A stretch of DNA of 64,000 nucleotides from Clostridium disporicum. Lineage in GTDB: Bacteria; Bacillota; Clostridia; Clostridiales; Clostridiaceae. Numbering within the stretch: position 1 is the stretch's first letter; every line of letters starts with the position of its first letter. The notes below the pieces were generated by a model. The model did not search any database, had not been told where the DNA came from, and was given only the letters and a program-made list of their open reading frames with translations. This document shows, piece after piece, positions 45,395 through 53,997 of this stretch. Location of the stretch: positions 124,001 through 188,000 of the forward strand of contig NZ_CYZX01000001.1 of NCBI RefSeq assembly GCF_001405015.1. The letters run 5' to 3'. The translations under genes were made by a program, and so were the position numbers.

Positions 45395-46651
45395 ATGTTT
45401 ACTTTATATACATTAGATAATGGACTAAGAGTAGTAACAGAGTATATTGAACATGTTAATTCAATAAGTATTGGTGTAATGGTCCAAAATGGATCAAGAA
45501 ATGAGACTAAAGATGAGAATGGGATATCTCATTTTATTGAGCATATGTTCTTTAAAGGAACAGAAAAAAGAACATCTAAAGATATAGTGCAGGAAATAGA
45601 AAATATTGGTGGACAAATAAATGCATTTACAAGTAAAGAAACTACTTGTTATTATTTAAAATCTTTAAATACCCAAATGGATTTGTGTTTAGATGTTTTA
45701 TCTGATATGTTATTAAATTCTAAATTTGATGCAGAAGAAATAGAAAAAGAAAAAGGCGTAGTCATTGAAGAGATAAATATGAGCGAAGATAATCCAGAAG
45801 ATGTTTTAGATGATATACATTCTAAAGCTATATTTGGAGATAGTACTTTAGCATATCCTATATTAGGAACAATAGATAGAATTAAATCATTTGATAGAGA
45901 GAAAATAAAAAACTATATAGATAGACATTATACACCTTCTAATTCTGTAATAAGTATTTGTGGAAAATTTGATATAGATGAACTTAAAAAGAAAATCGAG
46001 CATTATTTTGGTGGCTGGAAAACAACTGATAAATATACACCTCAATATACAATTCCAACACTTCATAATGATAGTGCTTTTACAGAGAAGCAAATAGAAC
46101 AACTTCATATTAATCTTGGATTACAAGGGCTACCTTATGCTGATGATAAATCTTATTCGTTATTATTATTAAATAACGTATTTGGTGGAGGAGCGTCTTC
46201 AATACTTTTTCAAAAGGTTAGAGAAGAACTAGGGTTATGCTATACAGTATATTCATACCCTCAAACATATTTAGGTGTTGGTACTTTAAATATATATACT
46301 GGATTAAGCAAACAATTTGCTGATAATGCTTTAGAAGTAATAGATAGAGAATTAAAAATGTTTAGTAAGAATGGTATATGTGAAGAAACACTTAAAATTA
46401 ATAAGGAAAAAATAAAGGCATCTTATATTTTGGGATTAGAAAGCACTTCGTCTAGAATGTTTGCAAATGCAAAATCAGTTTTATTACAAAACAAAATAAA
46501 GACTCAAGAAGATGTTATAAATAAAATTAACAAAATTAGTAATGAAGACATAAACTGTGTATTGGAGAGATGCTTTAAACCAGGAATTATTAGCTCCGCA
46601 TATGTTGGGCAAAGTGTAGATATTACTAAATTAAACTCAATAATAAAATAA
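45395..46651 (+). CDS. ymxG: M16 family zinc peptidase (YmxG/MlpA-like)
   Basis: Pitrilysin-type processing peptidase of 418 residues. The inverted zinc motif H-F-I-E-H lies near residues 50-54, followed by MFFKGTEKRT, and the third ligand Glu is in the KEKGVVIEEINMSEDNPED region. GAGGGAGG precedes ATG 45395. An upstream GTG at 45380 would overlap that site. The order peptidase, ymxH, dapG matches the Bacillus ymxG-ymxH-spoVF-asd-dapG region, here without the dipicolinate synthase and asd genes. Confidence 0.93.
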   Translation: MFTLYTLDNGLRVVTEYIEHVNSISIGVMVQNGSRNETKDENGISHFIEHMFFKGTEKRTSKDIVQEIENIGGQINAFTSKETTCYYLKSLNTQMDLCLDVLSDMLLNSKFDAEEIEKEKGVVIEEINMSEDNPEDVLDDIHSKAIFGDSTLAYPILGTIDRIKSFDREKIKNYIDRHYTPSNSVISICGKFDIDELKKKIEHYFGGWKTTDKYTPQYTIPTLHNDSAFTEKQIEQLHINLGLQGLPYADDKSYSLLLLNNVFGGGASSILFQKVREELGLCYTVYSYPQTYLGVGTLNIYTGLSKQFADNALEVIDRELKMFSKNGICEETLKINKEKIKASYILGLESTSSRMFANAKSVLLQNKIKTQEDVINKINKISNEDINCVLERCFKPGIISSAYVGQSVDITKLNSIIK

Positions 46652-46690
46652 TTTTATAATATAACAATAATTGAATTATGAAGTGTACTA

Positions 46691-46737
46691 AACTACCTCC
46701 TAAACGCATAAACTTATGTATAGATAAGGGGGTAGTT
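46691..46737 (+). promoter_or_regulatory. Hairpin that could hide the ymxH ribosome binding site
   Basis: AACTACCTCC (46691-46700) pairs with GGGGGTAGTT (46728-46737) over ten positions, with one G-U. The right arm is the ribosome binding site of ymxH, 4 bases before its ATG. The loop holds a second small pairing, CATAA with TTATG. No T tract follows, so it is unlikely to be a terminator. Confidence 0.55.
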
Positions 46738-46740
46738 CTT

Positions 46741-47046
46741 ATGAAAGATTATGAATATTATGAAAAAAAAGCAGATAATAGCTTAAAAATGCTTAGTGAA
46801 TTAGAAAGATTTGAAATATTTAATTTAGAATCAGCTGAGAAATATGACAATGCTCAGAACATTGATTTTATTATAGATGAAAATGGTTATATAAAATATA
46901 TGATCGTAGGAGTAAATGGTAGTAAATTTAGTTTTTTATCTAGCCGTGAATATGTAGAAATTCCATGGGACTGTGTTACAAAGGTTGGAGCTAATGTAAT
47001 AGTAATCTCTGCAGATGAAACAAAAATTAGGCGTGCACGAGCTTAA
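46741..47046 (+). CDS. ymxH: PRC-barrel protein YlmC/YmxH family
   Basis: A 101-residue protein of the sporulation-associated YlmC/YmxH family. It is a PRC-barrel beta domain, as shown by RFEIFNLESAEKYDNAQNIDFIID and EIPWDCVTKVGANVIVI. Function is not known; the Bacillus genes are in sporulation-related transcripts. The start is ATG 46741, behind GGGGGTAG. The reading frame is open from 46678 but without a ribosome binding site. The aspartokinase gene begins 41 bases later. Confidence 0.85.
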   Translation: MKDYEYYEKKADNSLKMLSELERFEIFNLESAEKYDNAQNIDFIIDENGYIKYMIVGVNGSKFSFLSSREYVEIPWDCVTKVGANVIVISADETKIRRARA

Positions 47047-47087
47047 AAACAGTTATGCACTGCTTAAATTTTAAGGGGGAACAATCC

Positions 47088-48284
47088 TTGGAAATTATAG
47101 TGCAAAAATTTGGGGGAACATCTGTATCTACAGAGGAAAGAAGAAAACAATTAGCTACTAAAGTTAAAGCTGCTATTGATAACGGAATGAGTCCTGTTGT
47201 TGTAGTATCTGCCATGGGGAGAAAAGGTGATCCATATTCAACTGATACACTATTATCACTTGTAGGAAAAAAGTTTATGAGTGATAATAAAAATGCTCAA
47301 GATTTATTAATGAGTTGTGGGGAAATAATTAGTTCGGTTGTTGTATGTAATACTCTTTATAATTACGGAATAAAAGCTGTTCCATTGACAGGTGGCCAAG
47401 CTGGTATATTAACTGACGATAATTTTACTAATGCTAGCTTTATTAATACAGATCCAAGTAAAGTTTTAGAACTTGTGAAAAATGGAATAGTTCCAGTAGT
47501 AACAGGATTCCAAGGTATTACTAAAGATGGCTTAATCACAACGTTAGGCCGTGGAGGAAGTGATACTTCAGCGTGTATTCTAGGGGTAGCTTTAAAGGCG
47601 AAAGAGATTGAAATTTATACAGATGTTGACGGAATTATGACAGCGGATCCAAGATTAGTAGATGATGTGTCGTTAATAGACGAAGTAACTTATAATGAAG
47701 TTTATCAATTGGCCGATCAAGGTGCTAAAGTTATTCATCCTAAAGCTGTAGACTTAGCTAAAAAAGCTAATATACCACTTATAATAAAAAACACTATGTC
47801 AGATAGTAAAGGAACCTTAATTATTAGAGACGTTTCAGAGGAAAATAAGCGCTTTATAACTGGAATTACTCATTTAGATAATAGAATTCAGGTAAGAGTA
47901 AGATTATCAGAAAATCCAAATCATGCAGCATATAGAAGTTTATTAGATAGTCTAGCAAAAAATAATATTAGTTTAGATTTAATCAATATTTTTCCAGCTC
48001 ATCAAATTTTCACAATAAATGCAGATGAAAAAGAAAAATTAAATCAAGTATTAACTAAAGCTAATATAAACTTTACTACAGTTGAAGGCTGCAGTACCAT
48101 TGCAATAGTTGGAAGCGGAATGACTGGAGTACCTGGAGTGATGGCTAAAATAATTAATACTTTAACAGAAAATAATATTGAAGTACTTCAAACTACAGAT
48201 TCTAATATAACTATCTGGTGTTTAATTTATACAAGCAAATTAGCACAAGCTATGAATTTATTGCATGAAAAATTTGGTTTATAA
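47088..48284 (+). CDS. dapG: Aspartate kinase
   Basis: First enzyme of the aspartate pathway (lysine, threonine, methionine, and diaminopimelate for cell wall and dipicolinate). VQKFGGTSVSTEERR opens the protein. TTLGRGGSDTSA and YTDVDGIMTADPRLV are kinase-domain motifs, and tandem ACT domains fill about residues 265-398. I place the start at TTG 47088, 8 bases after AAGGGGG, giving 398 residues. The neighbourhood matches Bacillus dapG, whose enzyme is diaminopimelate-sensitive; this is inferred here. Confidence 0.94.
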   Translation: MEIIVQKFGGTSVSTEERRKQLATKVKAAIDNGMSPVVVVSAMGRKGDPYSTDTLLSLVGKKFMSDNKNAQDLLMSCGEIISSVVVCNTLYNYGIKAVPLTGGQAGILTDDNFTNASFINTDPSKVLELVKNGIVPVVTGFQGITKDGLITTLGRGGSDTSACILGVALKAKEIEIYTDVDGIMTADPRLVDDVSLIDEVTYNEVYQLADQGAKVIHPKAVDLAKKANIPLIIKNTMSDSKGTLIIRDVSEENKRFITGITHLDNRIQVRVRLSENPNHAAYRSLLDSLAKNNISLDLINIFPAHQIFTINADEKEKLNQVLTKANINFTTVEGCSTIAIVGSGMTGVPGVMAKIINTLTENNIEVLQTTDSNITIWCLIYTSKLAQAMNLLHEKFGL

Positions 48285-48300
48285 TAAATTAAGTATTAAT

Positions 48301-48336
48301 AAAAGATTCATTAAAATTAATGAATCTTTTATTAAT
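48301..48336 (+). terminator. Rho-independent terminator after dapG
   Basis: A 13 bp perfect stem, AAAAGATTCATTA with TAATGAATCTTTT, with a 4-base loop and a T-rich tail. Confidence 0.9.
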
Positions 48337-48420
48337 TTTAGAAAAAAATATTTATAATGGTAGGAAATTGATTTATAATAAGTAAGAATAATAAAACATA
48401 TTTTACAAAGGAGAATGAAA

Positions 48421-49218
48421 ATGTTTAAAGGTAAAAGGTTTTTAAAAATATTATTGGTAGCAGGATTAGCCAGCTTATCTTTAGTAGGGTGTGGTACTAA
48501 AGCAGAAGTAGAACCTGTTAGATTAGGAACTCCAGAAGAATTAGTAGAAACATTTATTAAAGATAATGAAGAAAAAAATGTAAGTGAAATGGTGAAATTA
48601 TATTCAGATGTATATGTAGATTCAACAGGATATGACTTATCTACAATTGAAAAAATATTAGAAAAATCTAAAAAAGAATATGAAATAGTAAATTCTGAGT
48701 TAGTTAGTATGGAGGATTATAGTGACACAATCAAAAGAGCTACTATAAAAATAACTTCAAAAGCTAATGAGGAAGAAACTACTGCTGACTATGAGTATGC
48801 TCTAATAAAAGAAGAAGATGGATGGGCTATCTCTCCAGACGGGATTATAGCATGTGAAAATTTTGATATTCCTATGTACAATAAAGGTGAATTGACTCTA
48901 AATTTAGCTAAAAATATTAAATTGTTTGAAGGCGGTATATTAAGAGTTAAAGTTTATAATGATTCTAAAAATAAATTTATGTTTGGATCAGAAGCTAATA
49001 AATGCGAAATAATTGTTGAAACATCAACAGGGAAATATGTAACAACTATGGATGAACCAACAATGTTAGATAAAAAAGTAAATAGTTATTTCTTAGCTAG
49101 AATCACAGAATTAGATGGTGAAATAAATAAAGTTACAGTTACTAATATATATGAATTAGATAAAGATGAAAATATCATAGAAGATAGTAAAAAAGATATA
49201 ATTGCCTATCAAAAATAA
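48421..49218 (+). CDS. Predicted lipoprotein of unknown function
   Basis: About 265 residues from ATG 48421, which is 7 bases after AAAGGAG (ATG 48415 is too close). The signal peptide has a basic start, a hydrophobic core and a lipobox S-L-V-G-C, with the lipidated Cys at about residue 24. Residues 40-135 resemble a DUF4878/SnoaL-like cone fold (TPEELVETFIKDNEEKNVSEMVKLYSD), followed by a beta-rich domain to the end. It is expected on the outer leaflet. Role unknown; it is monocistronic. Confidence 0.75.
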   Translation: MFKGKRFLKILLVAGLASLSLVGCGTKAEVEPVRLGTPEELVETFIKDNEEKNVSEMVKLYSDVYVDSTGYDLSTIEKILEKSKKEYEIVNSELVSMEDYSDTIKRATIKITSKANEEETTADYEYALIKEEDGWAISPDGIIACENFDIPMYNKGELTLNLAKNIKLFEGGILRVKVYNDSKNKFMFGSEANKCEIIVETSTGKYVTTMDEPTMLDKKVNSYFLARITELDGEINKVTVTNIYELDKDENIIEDSKKDIIAYQK

Positions 49219-49255
49219 GAAAAATACCTCCTATTATTTAGGAGGTATTTTTTTG
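49218..49255. terminator. Bidirectional terminator between convergent genes
   Basis: AAAATACCTCCT pairs with AGGAGGTATTTT, flanked by A-rich and T-rich tracts. The right arm is within the last codons of the minus-strand DUF5685 gene. Confidence 0.88.
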
Positions 49256-50127
49256 TACATTTCATTGCATATTTTGTAAAACTCATTAGGCATTCCTAAG
49301 GTAACAATGTTCTCTAATATTTCTTTATGCTTTATAAGAGGAATTGAATCAAGAATATCCTTGCAATATGATATACAACTTAAAATCAAAAAATCCATTT
49401 CAGCTATTATATTTTCAAGATTATCCTTATAGTTTTCTTTATTTAATTTATGAATTACTATAAGTGGATTAAATTGATTAGATAAAATATCGTCCTCTAA
49501 GTCATCAAAAGCATCCATAAGATAAATATATTTACCGATATAATATCCTAGTTTATATAACATCTCCCTTAAGGTAGAAGAATCGTTATAAAGGGTATGA
49601 GGATAATTTTTAAGAATAGAAGCCATTATATCACTAAAAGGATGACAAACTTCGTCAAAGGTATCAAAATTTTTATTTATTTCCATACTTGATAAAGTAG
49701 CTAGATTAGTTTTTATAATTTTATTAATATTAGCATAATTTAACTCTGCCTTTTTACTATATGGAGATAGAAAGATATTGAAAACTTTGCTTTTCTTATT
49801 ATTATCATCATTAATATTATCTTTTAGCTTATAATCAAAAAAAGTAACACTTAAATTTGCAGCATATTTTAATGCATTTGTATCTTTTATTACTTGAATA
49901 TCATAAGTAGGATGCTTAATACATCGTTTATTCTCAATAATAATGGATTCATTACTCAACCCTTCTAATATAAAACCAATAAAAGTCATATCGTAGTTCA
50001 AAGTTAATCTTGGTATATTCCCAAAGTTATTTTTTATTGAATAACATAAACCATGGTAGTAGCTACGAAAGTATTCAAATTCTTTTACCTTAAGCTCAAT
50101 TTTTAATGGTGTAATATATCCAAACAT
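49234..50127 (-). CDS. DUF5685 family protein
   Basis: A 297-residue helical protein whose N-terminus (MFGYITPLKIELKVKEFEYFRSYYHGLCYSI) matches the DUF5685 pattern. Near residue 205-215 an acidic cluster, DAFDDLEDD, recalls the Asp-rich motif of all-alpha terpenoid synthase-like folds, but I see no second such motif. There is no signal peptide and no clear membrane segment. It starts 23 bases after the J-like gene on the same strand, with AAGGAGC upstream, so the two form an operon. No function is established for the family. Confidence 0.75.
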   Translation of the reverse strand: MFGYITPLKIELKVKEFEYFRSYYHGLCYSIKNNFGNIPRLTLNYDMTFIGFILEGLSNESIIIENKRCIKHPTYDIQVIKDTNALKYAANLSVTFFDYKLKDNINDDNNKKSKVFNIFLSPYSKKAELNYANINKIIKTNLATLSSMEINKNFDTFDEVCHPFSDIMASILKNYPHTLYNDSSTLREMLYKLGYYIGKYIYLMDAFDDLEDDILSNQFNPLIVIHKLNKENYKDNLENIIAEMDFLILSCISYCKDILDSIPLIKHKEILENIVTLGMPNEFYKICNEMYKKIPPK

Positions 50128-50150
50128 TAAGATGCTCCTTTAGTTAGAAA

Positions 50151-50876
50151 TTAGCACATACCGCCACCGCCATTGCCACACATATTCATATTATTTGGTG
50201 ACATTAAGTTTTGCATTAACATACTTTGAAGTGGATTTCCGTTTTGCATATTACCGCCTCCAGCTAAAGGATTTCCACCACCTGCTAGAGGATTTGCGCC
50301 ACCTGCCATATTATTTAGTATATTGGCTGCATTAGCTTGATTACCTCCACACATGTCTCCGCCATTACCCATTCCTTGTCCAGCTCCACCACCGCAGAGA
50401 TCCATATCATTTTGAGAATTATTTTGTGCAGTTACTCTAGCGTAATTGGCTCTAATTTGAGATATTTTTCTTGTTAATAGGCGCATAGTTTCTTGATATT
50501 CATCATTATCTGGATTTAATTCTACAGCAGTTTTTAAATGATTAACACCAGCACTGAACCAACCTTTTTTTAATAAAACAAAGCCTTTTAAATAATTCCA
50601 TTCTGCATTTTTTTTATCAGTAATTAAATTTAACTCTGTTTCAGCAGCAAGGAATTGTTCAGATTCTATTAAATCTCTTATTTCTTTTAATTTTATATCA
50701 TTTGTTAATGTATGAAAGGCCTCATTAACTTTTGAAAGCTTTTCTTCGGTTAAAAATTCTACCGGATTATCTGAATTAGCATTAAGGTTATTAGATTCTA
50801 TTATATTTTTGTAAGCAACTTCAATTTCATCTTTAGATGCATTAGGTCTAATACCTAAAACCTTATAAGGATTCAT
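50151..50876 (-). CDS. J-domain-like protein with TPR-like core and Gly/Asn/Cys-rich tail
   Basis: A 241-residue protein. Residues 1-65 fit a J-domain (NPYKVLGIRPNASKDEIEVAYKNI, then SKVNEAFHTLTN) but lack the HPD tripeptide that activates Hsp70. Residues about 66-137 are a TPR-like helical region. The tail from about 150 is almost wholly Gly, Asn, Met and Ala with four cysteines. AAGGAG precedes the ATG. It is the first gene of a minus-strand pair with DUF5685. The central region is closely similar to the protein at 51169-51570. Function unknown. Confidence 0.75.
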   Translation of the reverse strand: MNPYKVLGIRPNASKDEIEVAYKNIIESNNLNANSDNPVEFLTEEKLSKVNEAFHTLTNDIKLKEIRDLIESEQFLAAETELNLITDKKNAEWNYLKGFVLLKKGWFSAGVNHLKTAVELNPDNDEYQETMRLLTRKISQIRANYARVTAQNNSQNDMDLCGGGAGQGMGNGGDMCGGNQANAANILNNMAGGANPLAGGGNPLAGGGNMQNGNPLQSMLMQNLMSPNNMNMCGNGGGGMC

Positions 50877-51082
50877 ATATATATAGCTCCTTTATTAACT
50901 ATTGAATTATTATAATATATTCTTAAGTTAAAGAAAGAGTGATTGAATGAATGAATCAAATTTTTATATAAATATTTAATATTTGAAATAATAAAATGTG
51001 TAAAATAGGAAGATATAAGTTTAAAAAAGTGTATATAATAAGCGAATTTTTTAAACTGGTAATTAAGAGTTAATAGTAATTT

Positions 51083-51136
51083 AAAAGTGACAAATAGCGA
51101 TTAAAGATTAATAAATCTTCGCCTTTTGTCACTTTT
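51083..51136 (-). terminator. Large hairpin after the Cys-rich gene
   Basis: AAAAGTGACAAA (51083-51094) pairs with TTTGTCACTTTT (51125-51136). GCGA with TCGC and a short AAGAT/ATCTT stem lie inside. Flanking A/T tracts allow termination in either direction. It fills the gap between the two paralogous genes. Confidence 0.8.
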
Positions 51137-51168
51137 AAAAAATTACGTATCTTTTATGATATATATTT

Positions 51169-51570
51169 TTAAATACAGTCTATTAAATCACCGCCCATAC
51201 ATTCACAACATGTATCTAAACAAATTAAATCGCAGCAACTAAAATTACAATCACAACAGCAATCATCACAACAACAGCAAGAACAGCCTCTATTATGGTG
51301 TCTGTATCCGGATCTATTGTAATCATCGCTATAACGTTTTCCTCTTCCAAAGAAATTAACTAAATCATCTTTATATATTGAATTATTTGGAGATAAATCA
51401 TTAGCAATTTTAAGATGATTTAACGCTTCATCAAACCATTGTTTTGAAAGCAGTACTTTGCTATACAAATAATGCCAAATTGAATCGTTACATGGATTAC
51501 TTTTTAATAAAAGTTCTGCAGTAGTATAATCATTTATGTTTATTAGATTTTGAATTAAAGCATAATTCAT
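51169..51570 (-). CDS. TPR-like protein with a cysteine-rich tail
   Basis: From the ATG at 51570, which follows GGAGGG, it encodes 133 residues. Residues about 15-78 are TPR-like. Residues 32-66 match residues 93-127 of the J-like protein at 50151-50876 with 18 identities in 35 positions and no gap. A basic His/Arg linker then leads into a tail with 16 cysteines in about 37 residues, from C96 to C132, in CC, CCC and CCCC clusters. It has no membrane segment or signal peptide. The tail could bind metal or be modified; that is inference. Confidence 0.75.
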   Translation of the reverse strand: MNYALIQNLININDYTTAELLLKSNPCNDSIWHYLYSKVLLSKQWFDEALNHLKIANDLSPNNSIYKDDLVNFFGRGKRYSDDYNRSGYRHHNRGCSCCCCDDCCCDCNFSCCDLICLDTCCECMGGDLIDCI

Positions 51571-51657
51571 AATATCCCTCCACATAGTTTATAGTATTAA
51601 TTATACACAAAGTTAGATGAAAATATTAAAAAAGTACGAAGATAAATTAAATTTTAC

Positions 51658-51683
51658 TTATCATAAATAGACAAGTATGATAA
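51658..51683. repeat. Inverted repeat upstream of the ArsC-like gene
   Basis: TTATCATA (51658-51665) and TATGATAA (51676-51683) form a perfect 8 bp inverted repeat around 10 bases. It lies in the upstream region of the reductase-like gene and might be an operator. It is AT-rich, so chance is possible. Confidence 0.3.
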
Positions 51684-51718
51684 AATTATTAAAAAACTAA
51701 AGAATGGAGATTGAAATT

Positions 51719-52069
51719 ATGACATTATTTATATCTTATCCTAAATGCACAACTTGTATAAAAGCTAAAAAAAATTTACAAAACAATAATATTGACTTTG
51801 TCGAGAGACATATAGTTGAAGAGAATCCAACTAAAGAAGAATTAGCAAAGTGGATAAAACAAAGTAATTTAGAAGTAAAAAAATTCTTTAATACATCAGG
51901 TAAATTATATAAAGAGATGGCATTAAAAGATAAGCTTAAATCTATGACAGATGAAGAAAAAATAGAATTACTAGCAACAAATGGGATGCTTGTTAAAAGA
52001 CCAATATTAATTAAAGATGATACGGTTCTAGTTGGTTTTAAAGAAGATGAATATAATAATATAAAATAG
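51719..52069 (+). CDS. ArsC/Spx-family thioredoxin-fold protein
   Basis: A 116-residue thioredoxin-like protein with C-T-T-C at about residues 10-13 (YPKCTTCIKAKKNL), LLATNGMLVKRPILI near the end and VGFKEDEY at the C-terminus. These place it in the ArsC/Spx/YusI group. It has the CxxC of Spx and YusI-type proteins. The acid linker VEENPTKEELAKWI is also typical. A reductase or a redox regulator is possible; arsenate reduction is not implied by context. ATG 51719 follows GGAGATTG by about 5 bases; ATG 51704 lies before that site. Confidence 0.85.
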   Translation: MTLFISYPKCTTCIKAKKNLQNNNIDFVERHIVEENPTKEELAKWIKQSNLEVKKFFNTSGKLYKEMALKDKLKSMTDEEKIELLATNGMLVKRPILIKDDTVLVGFKEDEYNNIK

Positions 52070-52096
52070 ATTAGATAAGTTAGGGAGTTTTATATA

Positions 52097-52429
52097 ATGA
52101 CAGATAGAGTACCAAAAGAATATATTTCAAAAATAGCAAAGGCATCAACATATTTTGCTTTTAAGAATGGTCCAATAAAAGAAATGTTAAAAGATAATAA
52201 ATTATCAGAAGAAGATTTAAAAGTAATTCAAAAATATATGGATGATCATTTAGCGTATTTATATACAGTTTTACTTGAAGAGAATAACTTAAAAAAATTT
52301 GATTTAATAGTAAATACTATGAGTAAGTTTTATGTGAATGATAGTGAAGAAGTAATGATTAATGATGATGGGTTTGACAAATTTTACGATAGTCTATTCC
52401 CGAAAAGTAGTAATATAACAATAAAATAA
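52097..52429 (+). CDS. Hypothetical protein
   Basis: A 110-residue, mainly helical soluble protein. I do not recognise a family. The N-terminal half (YISKIAKASTYFAFKNGPIKEMLKDNKLSEEDLKVIQKYM) is amphipathic, and the C-terminal third is acidic. AGGGAG precedes the ATG. It lies 27 bases after the ArsC-like gene and 21 bases before another unknown gene, so the three may be cotranscribed. Confidence 0.7.
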   Translation: MTDRVPKEYISKIAKASTYFAFKNGPIKEMLKDNKLSEEDLKVIQKYMDDHLAYLYTVLLEENNLKKFDLIVNTMSKFYVNDSEEVMINDDGFDKFYDSLFPKSSNITIK

Positions 52430-52450
52430 TAATACTTAGGAGGAATTAAA

Positions 52451-52864
52451 ATGTATATTGCATTTGGAAATAGAGTTGTTGATAGTAAAGATTTTATAAA
52501 GGTGATAGAAGAAAATACAGAGTTTAAAGTAATAAAGGACATGAGTAAAGGTTCAAAAAGAGAAGATATAGTTGCTTTAAATTTAAGTATAGATATATCA
52601 GAATTAAATGAAGTTATATCAGAAAATTATAAAATAGAAGACCTAGATGAAGATACACTATTTGAAGAGTATATGACTATATCTGAAGAAATAGGATATG
52701 AAATAGAAGAATATTTACCTGAAGATGCAATAGTAAAATTTCAAGCTTATAAATGGGATCCATCAGATAATGATGTGAAAGCTATAATAGTTATAGTTCA
52801 TGAAGAATTAGGTGAAAGAAAAGCAATGGATCTAATAAAGAGATTATTAAAACAAGTTGAATAA
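52451..52864 (+). CDS. Hypothetical acidic protein
   Basis: A 137-residue protein with a strongly acidic middle (LDEDTLFEEYMTISEEIGYEIEEYLPEDA) and a mixed alpha/beta pattern. No cysteine and no membrane segment are present. I do not recognise a family. AGGAGG precedes the ATG by 8 bases, a strong site. It is close to, and in the same direction as, the gene before it. Confidence 0.7.
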   Translation: MYIAFGNRVVDSKDFIKVIEENTEFKVIKDMSKGSKREDIVALNLSIDISELNEVISENYKIEDLDEDTLFEEYMTISEEIGYEIEEYLPEDAIVKFQAYKWDPSDNDVKAIIVIVHEELGERKAMDLIKRLLKQVE

Positions 52865-52946
52865 TTATAGAAACAACCTTATGTTGAATAAATAAGCATT
52901 AAACTACAGAAAATATCATAAGAACTATGTAGGAAGGAAGATTTCT

Positions 52947-53912
52947 ATGACTTATGATGTTAAGCCAATATTAGTTATTAGTAAATGTTTAGGCTTTGAT
53001 GCTTGTAGATATAATGGTGGAATTGAAAATAATAGTTTTATAGAAAATTTAAAAAAATATGTAGAATTTATAACAGTGTGCCCAGAGTCAGATTCAGGGT
53101 TATCTACTCCAAGGGATATTTTAAGAATAGTTCAAAAAAATGATAAATTAGAGATAGTTGTATCAAAAACAGGAGAAGACGTTACAGGGAAATTATGTGA
53201 TTTTATAGAAAAGTTTTTGACTGATTTAGGAGATGTTGATGGATTTATTTTAAAAAATAAATCTCCAACATGTGGATTAAAAGATGCTAAGATATATACA
53301 TCAGTAGATAAAGGGGCTGCTATTAGAAGAGGAAAAGGAATTTTTGTTAAAAAAGTAAGTAATAAATATCCTAATATAATAATTGAAGATGAAGGAAGAC
53401 TAACAAATTTTAAAATTAGAGAACATTTTTTAACTAGAATATTTGTATTAGCTAATTTTAGGAATGCTAAAAAAAGTAATGATAAAGATATGTTAAGAAA
53501 CTTTCATTTACAAAATACACTATTATTTTTAGCTTATAGTCAAAAGTACTCAAAATTATTAGATTCGTTAATCTATAATGATGAATCTTTTAATAGTAAC
53601 ACCGTATTTATTGAATATGAAAAATATCTTAATAAACTATTAGAGAGAGCTCCAAGATATACATCAAATATAAATGTATTATTAAAATCTGTTGATAGTT
53701 TTAAAGATAATATTACGCAGGACGAAATGCAGTTTATTTGGAATACAATAGATAAATATAAGAAGGGATTAGTTCCTTTTTCAGTACCTTTATATTTAGT
53801 AAAGGGATACATAGTAAGATTTGATTTAGAGTATTTACTAAACCAAAGTTTTTTTATGCCTTATCCAGAAGAGTTAATTCATGTTAGTGATTCAGGAAAA
53901 CTTATACATTAG
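52947..53912 (+). CDS. DUF523-DUF1722 protein
   Basis: A 321-residue protein with two recognised domains of unknown function. The N-terminal DUF523 part (to about residue 150) has CLGFDACRYNGG, CPESDSGLSTPRD and KNKSPTCGLKDAKIY, giving a conserved set of cysteines. The C-terminal DUF1722 part is helical and ends at about residue 315. This combination is widespread in clostridia. AGGAAGG precedes the ATG. A metal- or cluster-binding role is suggested by the cysteines but is not proven. Confidence 0.88.
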   Translation: MTYDVKPILVISKCLGFDACRYNGGIENNSFIENLKKYVEFITVCPESDSGLSTPRDILRIVQKNDKLEIVVSKTGEDVTGKLCDFIEKFLTDLGDVDGFILKNKSPTCGLKDAKIYTSVDKGAAIRRGKGIFVKKVSNKYPNIIIEDEGRLTNFKIREHFLTRIFVLANFRNAKKSNDKDMLRNFHLQNTLLFLAYSQKYSKLLDSLIYNDESFNSNTVFIEYEKYLNKLLERAPRYTSNINVLLKSVDSFKDNITQDEMQFIWNTIDKYKKGLVPFSVPLYLVKGYIVRFDLEYLLNQSFFMPYPEELIHVSDSGKLIH

Positions 53913-53997
53913 AATTTTAAATTAAATGTAATTCTAAACTGAATAGTATTTTTTATAAGGATAATACTAAGCTTATAAAGTTTTAGGAGGGTAACAC

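Noticed and set aside
46678..46740. An N-terminal extension of the ymxH product
   Set aside because: The extra 21 codons have no ribosome binding site and form the left arm of the hairpin; the ATG at 46741 has one.
52947..53912. A possible iron-sulphur enzyme role for the DUF523-DUF1722 protein
   Set aside because: The cysteines are conserved in the family but there is no established cluster, so no function was assigned.
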